From NCBI GenBank assembly GCA_027294925.1, contig JAPULM010000138.1, forward strand, positions 1 through 5,063: a stretch of 5,063 bases of DNA, read 5' to 3'. Position numbers and translations under genes: made by a program. Positions 1 to 5,063 of the stretch are shown here, in pieces (positions within the stretch are counted from its first letter, which is position 1; each line of letters starts with the position of its first letter). Under the pieces are notes generated by a model, which was given only the letters and a program-made list of their open reading frames with translations, was not told the origin of the DNA and ran no database searches. Source of the stretch: a bacterium. Lineage in GTDB: Bacteria > Tectomicrobia > Entotheonellia > Entotheonellales > Entotheonellaceae.

Positions 1-781
1 ATTCCGCAACTTGGTTAGGCCGCAAGTGTTTGTCATCTTGTGGGTGACGTAAGGCCCATCCGAGTTGGCGGGCAATGCCACGAATAAGACGCACATCACG
101 CTGTTCGAGTTCCACACGATCAAAAAGGCGTCGTAAACCGTCAAGCACCCGTTCGATTTGATAGGTATCTGAAAAACCGCGAATGGCAAATGCCTGTCGC
201 AGATGCTCGTACATTGCCTCGGTTTCTTGCACCGAGGCCAGCGCCGGCATTTGACGTGAGCGTGGATGATAACGCGCCTGTAAGATTTCGTAACAGGTTA
301 CCATCACGGCCTGCGCCAGGTTCAATGAGGTTGCAGTTGATACGGTTGGAATAACCATCAGTTCGTGACAGAGATTGAGTTCGGACGTGGTGAGACCAGC
401 GTCTTCGGGTCCGAATATAATGCCCACTTGGTGCTGCTGACAAAGGCCAGGCAATTTATGTGCCAACGCTCGCGGGTTAAGCGGCGGTTTACGGTACTGA
501 CGGCGGCGAGCCGATGTGCCAATCAGCCAGTGGCACGTAGATACCGCTTCTGACAGGGAGTGGTACACTTGCGCTTGTTGTAATAAGGTTTGGGCATTAC
601 AGGCCATCATTCGAGCTTCAGCGTGGGGAAAGCGTTGCGGCTGTACCAGGGACAAGCGAGAAAGACCCATATTATGCATAGCGCGCGCCACCGAACCGAT
701 ATTGCCCGGACTCTGGGAGCGCACTAAGATAATGATGATGTGGTCTGTACTTAATGGTGCTAGCAAACGTTCTGTGGACAT
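1..781 (-). CDS. trmJ: tRNA (cytidine/uridine-2'-O-)-methyltransferase TrmJ, 3' end beyond window
   Basis: This is a SPOUT-class (SpoU/TrmH-like) RNA 2'-O-methyltransferase; TrmJ methylates the ribose of nucleotide 32 in the tRNA anticodon loop using S-adenosylmethionine, in the cytoplasm as a dimer. Translating the minus strand from ATG 781 gives 260 open codons to the window edge. Visible are motif 1 (NIGSVARAMHNMG, residues 27-39), GTSARRR (88-94), motif 2 (FGPEDAGLT, 123-131) and motif 3 (SLNLAQAV, 152-159), the knotted cofactor-binding core. A C-terminal helical extension includes LRRLFDR (216-222) and RLIRGIARQLG (231-241), the tail that marks TrmJ rather than plain TrmH. E. coli TrmJ is about 246 residues, so only a few codons should be missing. 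An in-frame ATG nine codons upstream (808-806) gives a lysine-rich N-terminus; neither start has a strong Shine-Dalgarno, and 781 fits family length better. The family call is firm, the exact tRNA target is by homology. Confidence 0.88.
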   Translation of the reverse strand, partial: MSTERLLAPLSTDHIIIILVRSQSPGNIGSVARAMHNMGLSRLSLVQPQRFPHAEARMMACNAQTLLQQAQVYHSLSEAVSTCHWLIGTSARRRQYRKPPLNPRALAHKLPGLCQQHQVGIIFGPEDAGLTTSELNLCHELMVIPTVSTATSLNLAQAVMVTCYEILQARYHPRSRQMPALASVQETEAMYEHLRQAFAIRGFSDTYQIERVLDGLRRLFDRVELEQRDVRLIRGIARQLGWALRHPQDDKHLRPNQVAE

Positions 782-906
782 GATCGTACGTTTCTCTTTC
801 TTTGCCATTTGCCTAACAGGCGCATCGGAACAGCGCAACTGTCGTACGGTTCAAGGTACCTCTGTCTTTTTAACATGTCTTCAGCCACTGCGCAGAATGA
901 TAACAC
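782..906. other. Divergent intergenic region between trmJ and the esterase gene
   Basis: These 125 bp (98 bp if trmJ starts at 808) should carry the promoters of two divergent genes. I see no convincing -35/-10 pair on either strand; TAACAT at 871-876 is a possible plus-strand -10 but lacks a good -35. There is a near-identical 11 bp repeat, TCGTACG(T/G)TTC, at 784-794 and 842-852, each built on the palindrome CGTACG, which could be a paired operator. A short inverted repeat GCCT-AAC-AGGC lies at about 811-821. No sigma54 GG-N10-GC element was found. Confidence 0.5.
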
Positions 907-2106
907 ATGACCGACTCGAACTGGAATGTCGATCAACTCGGCGCCTTAGCGGACGAATGGGTCGCTGAGCGCGAAGCTTTTCTTGCTTCTCTGCAAACCT
1001 ATCTACAAACGCAATTACCTCCGGTACGCCCGAATCAGTTGCAGCAACCAACGCTTGCCGTCTATCAAGCTGAACTGCAAGCCATAGGGTCCAGACTGTA
1101 CCGATTTCTGCGCGCCATGGACGACCTTGTATGGTATAGCCTACAAAGCCGTCTGGAAGATTTTCAGCGCCAATTGGAAACCGAATATGGTGCTGCTGTT
1201 CGGGATGATCTGCAATGGTTGGCGACCGTCAGCCCACCGGAAAATGTCGCCGCAACACATGAAGCCGTCCGCCAGGCAGTAGGGCTCATGCAACACAATC
1301 TGTGGATTTACAAGGAGCTCAACGGTGTATTTGATTTCCCGACCCTTCGTTTGACCCGGCGTTTAATTTCCCAAATGAAGTATCGGCTCTACCCGATACG
1401 TCTGTCATTGCAAGATTTCCGGCATTACTGGCTTCTCGACGACGCCAATGTTGAGTTATGTGAGCCGCCAATAGATCAGGCGAATCCTGCTAGTGGTATT
1501 CATTACCATGAAGTGGACCAACTGCGAGGCGCTTATACCGCATACATCCCGGAATATTACACGCCTGACCACGCTTGGCCACTCATTTTGGCGATGCACG
1601 GCGGCAGTGGTAATGATGAAGATTTTCTCTGGACTTGGCTCAAATACGCCAAAAGTCGTGCTTACCTCCTGATTAGCGCTAAATCTTTTGGCGCCACCTG
1701 GTACCCCTGGGACGCCCTCTCCGTTCTGTTGATGTTGGACGACATGCAGGCGCGTTACCATGTCGATCCATCCCGCATTCTGCTTACGGGCTTGTCTGAT
1801 GGCGGTTCATTTGGTTATGATGTCGGCTTCGCTTTTCCCGACCGTTTTTCCGCTTTGGCCGTGGTGGCAGGCATTCTACGTCCGCCTCAAGACACGGTAC
1901 AGGCCAGTCAACTACCGGTTTATATTGCCCATGGTGCGCAAGATCAACTCTTCCCTGTACAATACATTCGCCTTGTTGCAGATAAACTACGTAAAGTGGG
2001 ACATCCTGTCACCTACCACGAGCTGCCCAATTTCGGGCATGCCTATCCGTCTGGCGAAAATACCGCCATCCTCGCTTGGTTTGAGACCGTTACGTCTGTC
2101 AAATGA
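907..2106 (+). CDS. Alpha/beta-hydrolase (esterase/phospholipase-carboxylesterase type) with unassigned helical N-terminal domain
   Basis: A 399-residue protein in two parts. Residues about 205-395 form an alpha/beta-hydrolase fold like predicted esterases/peptidases of the phospholipase-carboxylesterase group. The oxyanion-hole segment is HGGSGN (231-236), the nucleophile elbow GLSDGG (295-300) gives Ser297, and the acid and base are probably Asp346 (in AHGAQDQ) and His378 (in NFGHAY), so the triad looks intact. Residues 1-200 are hydrophilic, probably largely helical, rich in Gln, Leu, Arg and aromatics, and match no family I recognise; they may form a cap, oligomerisation or partner-binding module. 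There is no signal peptide or membrane segment, so it should be cytoplasmic. ATG 907 is the first possible ATG because an in-frame TAA lies at 901-903; there is no clear Shine-Dalgarno. It stands alone between divergent trmJ and a convergent regulator gene. Substrate is unknown: an ester or thioester is likely, a peptide less so. Confidence 0.85.
   Translation: MTDSNWNVDQLGALADEWVAEREAFLASLQTYLQTQLPPVRPNQLQQPTLAVYQAELQAIGSRLYRFLRAMDDLVWYSLQSRLEDFQRQLETEYGAAVRDDLQWLATVSPPENVAATHEAVRQAVGLMQHNLWIYKELNGVFDFPTLRLTRRLISQMKYRLYPIRLSLQDFRHYWLLDDANVELCEPPIDQANPASGIHYHEVDQLRGAYTAYIPEYYTPDHAWPLILAMHGGSGNDEDFLWTWLKYAKSRAYLLISAKSFGATWYPWDALSVLLMLDDMQARYHVDPSRILLTGLSDGGSFGYDVGFAFPDRFSALAVVAGILRPPQDTVQASQLPVYIAHGAQDQLFPVQYIRLVADKLRKVGHPVTYHELPNFGHAYPSGENTAILAWFETVTSVK
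2099..2106. other. Tail-to-tail overlap of two convergent genes sharing stop region
   Basis: The plus-strand esterase gene ends with TGA at 2104-2106 and the minus-strand regulator ends with TGA at 2101-2099, so the coding regions overlap by 8 bp. The segment GTCAAATGAC (2098-2107) has inverted arms GTCA/TGAC that supply both stop codons. There is therefore no intergenic terminator space: each transcript must end inside, or run antisense into, the other gene. Confidence 0.9.
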
Positions 2107-3622
2107 CCAGCCGCTTGGGATCGATTTGATATTTTTTTAATTTATAGCCGAGTTGCCGGGGTGTGATACCCAGAAGGGATGCGGCGCGAGTTTGTACACC
2201 GCCGGTGCGCTGTAGCGCTTCAATGAGACGTTCATGTTCGAGATCGGCAATCGTCCGCGTCAAGGATTGGTCATCTGCTTTAGATAGCGTGACAGGGGCA
2301 GACAGCGTTGGCATGTCGTGCAGATTCACCGGCAGAGGCACTTCTTCCGGTGCGACAATATCTCGTCTTGCCATCACCACCATACGTTCGATGCAGTTTT
2401 CAAGCTCGCGAACATTACCAGGCCAATCGTATCCGACGATGAGATCCATGGCAGGGGATGAAATCTTAAGATTCTTGTGGTTTTCCGCATTAAAGCGCTG
2501 CAGAAAATATCCGACCAAGAGCGGAATGTCCTCCTGGCGCTGTCTAAGCGGTGGCAGTACAATGGGTACAACGTTAAGGCGATAGTATAAATCTTCGCGA
2601 AATCGTCCGGTCCGTACAGCTGCTTCGAGGTCAACATTGGTGGCAGCAATGATCCGCGTATCCACGGTGATATGACGACTCCCACCAACTCGCTCAAAAG
2701 AACGCTCCTGCAGAACGCGCAGCAGCTTGACCTGGGTTGTTGGACTAATATCACCGATTTCGTCGAGAAAAAGGGTGCCTTTATCAGCCATTTCAAATCG
2801 GCCTCGGCGCATTTTAACCGCCCCGGTAAAGGCACCACGTTCATGCCCAAAAAGTTCGCTTTCCAGTAGACTCTCTGGCAAAGCAGCGCAGTTGAGTTGT
2901 ATAAATGCTTGTTGGCTACGATCACTTAACTTGTGCAAGGCGCGTGCGACAAGCTCTTTACCCGTGCCGCTTTCACCGCGCAACAAAACCGTCGATCGGC
3001 TACTGGCCGCCTGTTCCACTTGCTGCAACACCTCCATAATTGGTGGACTATCGCCAATCATGCGATCCGGGTCGTAACTTGCCAAGCGGCCTACCTGGGA
3101 TGGCATCCGAGACTGCGGCAGTGATTTGAGACGCTCCTGCAGTCCGGCACTCTGCAGGTAGAGGCCAAGACAAGTTCCAATGGTGTTGCAAAAAGGTAAA
3201 GCATGTCTTAGCCAAACGGAGGCTTGGCCTGGACAAAAAAGAACAATAACCCCGAGCACGTGCTGCGCAGCACGAATAGGCGCGGCAAGCAACATACCTT
3301 CCGGTGCAGGCGTCGACGACACGCCGGGTAGAGCAGTATGGCGCGCTGTTGCCGTTGCCTGCTCGTCAAGACCGTCACGCAATTCACGCGCTACCTGTGC
3401 AATTTGAACCTGAAACTCGCCCCAGCCACAGCCCTGCAAGGTTTTTGGCGCGGCATCCGTCAACACAATAACGCTGCCGTAAGCCGCCAGCGTTGCACTG
3501 ACAGACTTGAGAATACGCTCAAGTGCTAGCGAAGGGTTACGCGCACTGCCTAACAGGTTGGCTGCTTGCTCAAGCTGCTGGAGAAATAGCGTTTCCGTCT
3601 TTAGCGAAGCTTCTTTTGACAT
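2099..3622 (-). CDS. Sigma54-dependent transcriptional activator, NifA-type (GAF, AAA+, Fis HTH)
   Basis: A 507-residue bacterial enhancer-binding protein that would bind upstream DNA as an oligomer and use ATP hydrolysis to open sigma54-RNA polymerase promoters. In order: a GAF-like sensory domain (about 20-155), a linker with conserved MIGDSP (188-193), and the AAA+ domain (about 190-420) with Walker A GESGTGKE (216-223), the sigma54-contacting GAFTGA loop (263-268), Walker B GTLFLDEIG (282-290), FREDLYYRLN (341-350) and WPGNVREL (400-407). The Fis-type helix-turn-helix is at 476-497 (TRAASLLGITPRQLGYKLKK). The HTH and core resemble NifA, but no nif gene is in view, so I leave the symbol blank. 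The cysteine cluster of oxygen-sensitive NifA between the AAA+ and HTH is absent (only Cys410), while the GAF region holds Cys65, 130, 145 and 151. The start at 3622 is supported by AAGGA seven bases upstream. Being an activator is firm; ligand and regulon are unknown. Confidence 0.92.
   Translation of the reverse strand: MSKEASLKTETLFLQQLEQAANLLGSARNPSLALERILKSVSATLAAYGSVIVLTDAAPKTLQGCGWGEFQVQIAQVARELRDGLDEQATATARHTALPGVSSTPAPEGMLLAAPIRAAQHVLGVIVLFCPGQASVWLRHALPFCNTIGTCLGLYLQSAGLQERLKSLPQSRMPSQVGRLASYDPDRMIGDSPPIMEVLQQVEQAASSRSTVLLRGESGTGKELVARALHKLSDRSQQAFIQLNCAALPESLLESELFGHERGAFTGAVKMRRGRFEMADKGTLFLDEIGDISPTTQVKLLRVLQERSFERVGGSRHITVDTRIIAATNVDLEAAVRTGRFREDLYYRLNVVPIVLPPLRQRQEDIPLLVGYFLQRFNAENHKNLKISSPAMDLIVGYDWPGNVRELENCIERMVVMARRDIVAPEEVPLPVNLHDMPTLSAPVTLSKADDQSLTRTIADLEHERLIEALQRTGGVQTRAASLLGITPRQLGYKLKKYQIDPKRLVI
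3259..3274. repeat. 16 bp perfect palindrome inside the regulator gene
   Basis: CGTGCTGCGCAGCACG reads the same on both strands, and it overlaps a second palindrome, AGCACGTGCT, at 3255-3264. It lies within the GAF-coding part of the sigma54 activator gene (about residues 117-122). It could be a protein-binding site or a coding coincidence; nothing else in the window repeats it. Confidence 0.6.
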
Positions 3623-3629
3623 CCGGAAA

Positions 3630-3634
3630 TCCTT
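3630..3634 (-). promoter_or_regulatory. Ribosome binding site of the sigma54 activator gene
   Basis: On the minus strand AAGGA stands seven bases before ATG 3622-3620. This good match to the anti-Shine-Dalgarno sequence supports the chosen start. Confidence 0.65.
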
Positions 3635-3662
3635 GCATGAGGGGGTTTGCTATCCGTGAACA

Positions 3663-3691
3663 CTCATACACGTAACGGCTTATCCGGTCAA
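3663..3691 (-). promoter_or_regulatory. Candidate sigma70 promoter for the sigma54 activator gene
   Basis: Reading the minus strand, TTGACC (3691-3686) as -35 and TATGAG (3668-3663) as -10 are separated by exactly 17 bp. This gives a leader of about 35 nt before the start at 3622. The -35 differs from consensus at one position, the -10 at two. The call rests on sequence resemblance only. Confidence 0.45.
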
Positions 3692-3728
3692 GGATATAGC
3701 GTGGCAGGTCCAACATTACACAACTCGG

Positions 3729-3759
3729 TTGACTGAATCACATTCATTTCTGTTATAGT
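3729..3759 (+). promoter_or_regulatory. Candidate sigma70 promoter for the HAD-thioesterase operon
   Basis: TTGACT (3729-3734) and TATAGT (3754-3759) each match the sigma70 hexamers at five of six positions, but the 19 bp spacer is longer than the preferred 17, so the promoter may be weak or helped by an activator. Transcription would begin near 3766, giving a leader of about 40 nt. It lies about 40 bp from the -35 of the divergent regulator promoter, so a protein bound between them could affect both. Confidence 0.4.
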
Positions 3760-3807
3760 GGAACGATAGGTTGATCGTCATGCTTTCTGAAAGGTTAGAG
3801 CAACGCC

Positions 3808-4512
3808 ATGCGTAAGTATGATGCGGTCTTTTTTGATGCAGCTAATACCCTTCTCTACCCGTATCCATCGGTCGGCGATATCTATGCCGAAGTGGCCGAA
3901 CGCTACGGCGTTGCTACCCATGGTGCTGCCGTACAACAGGCCTTTGCTAGGGCCTGGACTAATGTACAAGCGTTGGCCCAGGATGATCCGGTACGCTACG
4001 GCGTCGGTGAACCTGACGGTCGCCGCTTCTGGCGCACATTGGTGCATGATGTGTTTAGCCAAATTGCGCTGCCTGACCCATTCGACGCTTTTTTCGAGGA
4101 ATTGTACCAGTTGTTTGCACAAGCGGCCGTCTGGCGCTTGTTTCCGGAATGCCGTGAGGTGTTACAGACATTGCGTGAGCAGGGTTACCTTGTCGGTGTG
4201 ATCTCCAACTGGGACACGCGCCTGTTTGACATTCTACAGGGTCTTGATTTGATGCCCTATTTCGAACATATCAGCATTTCCGCCGTAGTCGGCTGGGAAA
4301 AACCCCATCGCGAGATTTTTCGGCACGCCACAGATGCGATTAATGTCTCGCCGGCGCGCGCTTTGCACATTGGCGATAGCTTACAAGCCGATGTCATCGG
4401 GGCGCAACAGGCAGGCCTGCAACCCCTATGGCTACAGCGCCAGGAGACAACAACGTCGGAGCATCCGACGATCCGTAGCCTGCAGGGGGTGCTGACCTGG
4501 CTGGCGGCCTAG
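3808..4512 (+). CDS. HAD-superfamily hydrolase, dehalogenase/REG-2 (HDHD3)-like branch
   Basis: A 234-residue cytoplasmic haloacid-dehalogenase-superfamily enzyme, with typical length for a subclass with a helical cap between motifs I and II. Motif I is FFDAANTLL with nucleophile Asp10; motif II is VISNWD with Ser133; motif III is GWEKPHREIF with Lys165; motif IV is HIGDSLQADVIGA with Asp190 and Asp195 for the metal. The cap spans about residues 16-110. The second motif I Asp, the usual acid/base of HAD phosphatases (DxDxT), is Ala12. Such loss is seen in 2-haloacid dehalogenases and in HDHD3/REG-2-like proteins, so phosphatase activity should not be assumed. The gene starts at ATG 3808 with a weak TAGAG seven bases upstream, is divergent from the sigma54 activator, and is followed after 23 bp by the thioesterase gene, so the two are probably co-transcribed. 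The superfamily is certain; reaction and substrate are not. Confidence 0.88.
   Translation: MRKYDAVFFDAANTLLYPYPSVGDIYAEVAERYGVATHGAAVQQAFARAWTNVQALAQDDPVRYGVGEPDGRRFWRTLVHDVFSQIALPDPFDAFFEELYQLFAQAAVWRLFPECREVLQTLREQGYLVGVISNWDTRLFDILQGLDLMPYFEHISISAVVGWEKPHREIFRHATDAINVSPARALHIGDSLQADVIGAQQAGLQPLWLQRQETTTSEHPTIRSLQGVLTWLAA
4454..4470. repeat. Short GC-rich inverted repeat near the 3' end of the HAD gene
   Basis: CGTCGGA-GCA-TCCGACG can form a 7 bp stem with a three-base loop in the mRNA, about 40 bases before the HAD stop codon and 65 before the thioesterase start. No T-run follows, so it is not an intrinsic terminator. It could affect mRNA stability between the two genes, or be chance. 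Confidence 0.5.
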
Positions 4513-4523
4513 AGACACGATGT

Positions 4524-4530
4524 AGGAGAG
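4524..4530 (+). promoter_or_regulatory. Ribosome binding site of the thioesterase gene
   Basis: AGGAGAG with seven bases between AGGAG and ATG 4536 is the best Shine-Dalgarno in the window. It fixes the thioesterase start and shows that this second gene of the operon is translated independently. Confidence 0.75.
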
Positions 4531-4535
4531 CCGGC

Positions 4536-5003
4536 ATGAAAAATAGCGAGGTGGACAAGGGGGGGAGCGAATCGACTGGATCGTTTTACTTCCACGTGCG
4601 GGTGCAATTCGATCACACTGATGCTCAAGGGCGCGTGTTCTATGCCAATTATTTTCCGATTATCGACCAAGCCCGCTGTGCCTTCTGGCAGAGCATTGGA
4701 CTGAGCGAAGATGATACGCTACAAATCGAACATGAAACCGTTATTGTCCATGTCGAGGCTGATTACCTAGGTCCGGCTGAATTTTATGACCTCCTGCGTA
4801 TCTACGTCTATGCCGAAGAGCTGGGACGCGCCAGTCTTCGTCTAGGCTATCGGGTGGTGAATGAGCGTCACGACGAGAACATTTTTACGGCTCGCATGAC
4901 CATGGTACAGGTTGATCTGGTAACGCAACGTTCACGTCCCTGGAATACGCGTTTCCGCAATGCCATTATCCAACATCACGGGCAGCAGGTAGTCAAATCC
5001 TGA
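4536..5003 (+). CDS. Acyl-CoA thioesterase, YbgC / 4-hydroxybenzoyl-CoA thioesterase family
   Basis: A 155-residue single hot-dog-fold protein that should hydrolyse acyl- or aroyl-CoA thioesters as a cytoplasmic oligomer. The family signature is FDHTDAQGRVFYANYF (25-40); Asp29 aligns with the catalytic Asp17 of Pseudomonas 4-hydroxybenzoyl-CoA thioesterase. It is followed by the usual helix (IDQARCAFW, 43-51) and the beta-sheet segments VHVEADYLGPAEFYDLLRI (71-89) and SLRLGYRVVNE (100-110). Length suits the family, apart from a hydrophilic Gly/Ser-rich N-terminal stretch of about 16 residues before the first strand. The start is set by a strong Shine-Dalgarno. It lies 23 bp after the HAD gene and is probably its operon partner. 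The tol-pal cluster that often accompanies ybgC in proteobacteria is not visible downstream, so I do not assign that symbol. Substrate chain or ring type cannot be read from the sequence. Confidence 0.88.
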   Translation: MKNSEVDKGGSESTGSFYFHVRVQFDHTDAQGRVFYANYFPIIDQARCAFWQSIGLSEDDTLQIEHETVIVHVEADYLGPAEFYDLLRIYVYAEELGRASLRLGYRVVNERHDENIFTARMTMVQVDLVTQRSRPWNTRFRNAIIQHHGQQVVKS

Positions 5004-5063
5004 ATGGTGCCGATGGAGGTAATGATGCAAGAGTCGGTTCTGTCGCAAATTTTCATTTGAGGC
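5004..5063. other. Right-hand edge with a tiny reading frame, no supported gene
   Basis: Directly after the thioesterase stop, ATG 5004 opens an 18-codon frame ending in TGA at 5058-5060, with further in-frame ATGs at 5013, 5022 and 5025; GGAGG at 5015-5019 sits close upstream of the last two. The peptide would be MVPMEVMMQESVLSQIFI. It is too short to judge and may be chance. No terminator hairpin with a T-run is seen before the window ends. Confidence 0.3.

Noticed and set aside
782..906. Sigma54 promoter for the esterase gene
   Set aside because: No GG-N10-GC with acceptable flanks on either strand.
365..968. Plus-strand reading frames of 62 and 150 codons over the left part
   Set aside because: They lie opposite the clear trmJ coding sequence, have no recognisable protein features, and the second runs into the esterase gene in another frame.
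2107..2145. Intrinsic terminator for the esterase gene (run of T at about 2131-2137)
   Set aside because: The T-run has only a three to four base-pair hairpin (CCA/TGG) some distance before it, and it lies in the coding end of the regulator.
3136..3158. Inverted repeat CCTGCAG / CTGCAGG
   Set aside because: It is explained by the repeated Leu-Gln codons (LQSAGLQE) in the regulator, so probably coding coincidence.
3718..3760. NifA upstream activator site TGT-N10-ACA
   Set aside because: No TGT/ACA pair with the exact ten-base spacing was found in the intergenic region between the regulator and the HAD gene.
3623..3807. Sigma54 -24/-12 promoter for the regulator or the HAD operon
   Set aside because: I checked GG dinucleotides on both strands for GC after ten bases. 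The closest cases had spacings of eight, nine or eleven and poor flanks, so none is credible.
4536..5003. ybgC of a tol-pal cluster
   Set aside because: The protein family fits, but no tolQ start is recognisable in the 60 bp after it and the upstream HAD gene is not part of that cluster.

Overview
The window is an ordinary-looking, gene-dense stretch of bacterial chromosome with five protein genes and no RNA genes, insertion sequences or CRISPR arrays. Base composition is roughly balanced (slightly GC-rich) and looks uniform across the genes. A TrmJ-like tRNA methyltransferase, a bacterial enhancer-binding protein with a NifA-type helix-turn-helix, and a YbgC/4HBT-type thioesterase together suggest a Gram-negative bacterium, most likely a proteobacterium. 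That placement is inference from protein families; no marker here fixes the genus.

Layout, left to right. (1) On the minus strand, a tRNA (Cm32/Um32) methyltransferase gene, trmJ, has its start in the window and runs off the left edge, probably missing only a few C-terminal codons. (2) After a 125 bp divergent intergenic region comes a plus-strand gene for a 399-residue two-part protein: an unrecognised, mostly helical N-terminal half of about 200 residues, then an alpha/beta-hydrolase (esterase/phospholipase-carboxylesterase type) with a complete Ser-Asp-His triad. (3) It converges on, and overlaps by 8 bp, a minus-strand gene for a 507-residue sigma54-dependent activator (GAF, AAA+ with GAFTGA, Fis-type HTH) of the NifA kind. 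(4) A 185 bp divergent intergenic region with one candidate sigma70 promoter on each strand separates this regulator from (5) a two-gene plus-strand operon: a HAD-superfamily hydrolase of the dehalogenase/REG-2-like branch and, 23 bp downstream with a strong Shine-Dalgarno, a hot-dog-fold acyl-CoA thioesterase of the YbgC/4-hydroxybenzoyl-CoA thioesterase family. The last 60 bp hold only a tiny reading frame.

Functionally the neighbourhood mixes housekeeping (trmJ) with three small-molecule hydrolases (ester, probable phosphate or halide, and acyl thioester) around an enhancer-binding regulator. No nitrogenase gene is in view and no sigma54 -24/-12 promoter could be found in either intergenic region, so the regulator's targets are probably elsewhere. 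The most notable items are the unassigned N-terminal module of the esterase, a NifA-like regulator without the oxygen-responsive cysteine cluster but with several cysteines in its GAF domain, and the stop-codon-sharing convergent gene pair. I did not find a clearly new multi-gene system.
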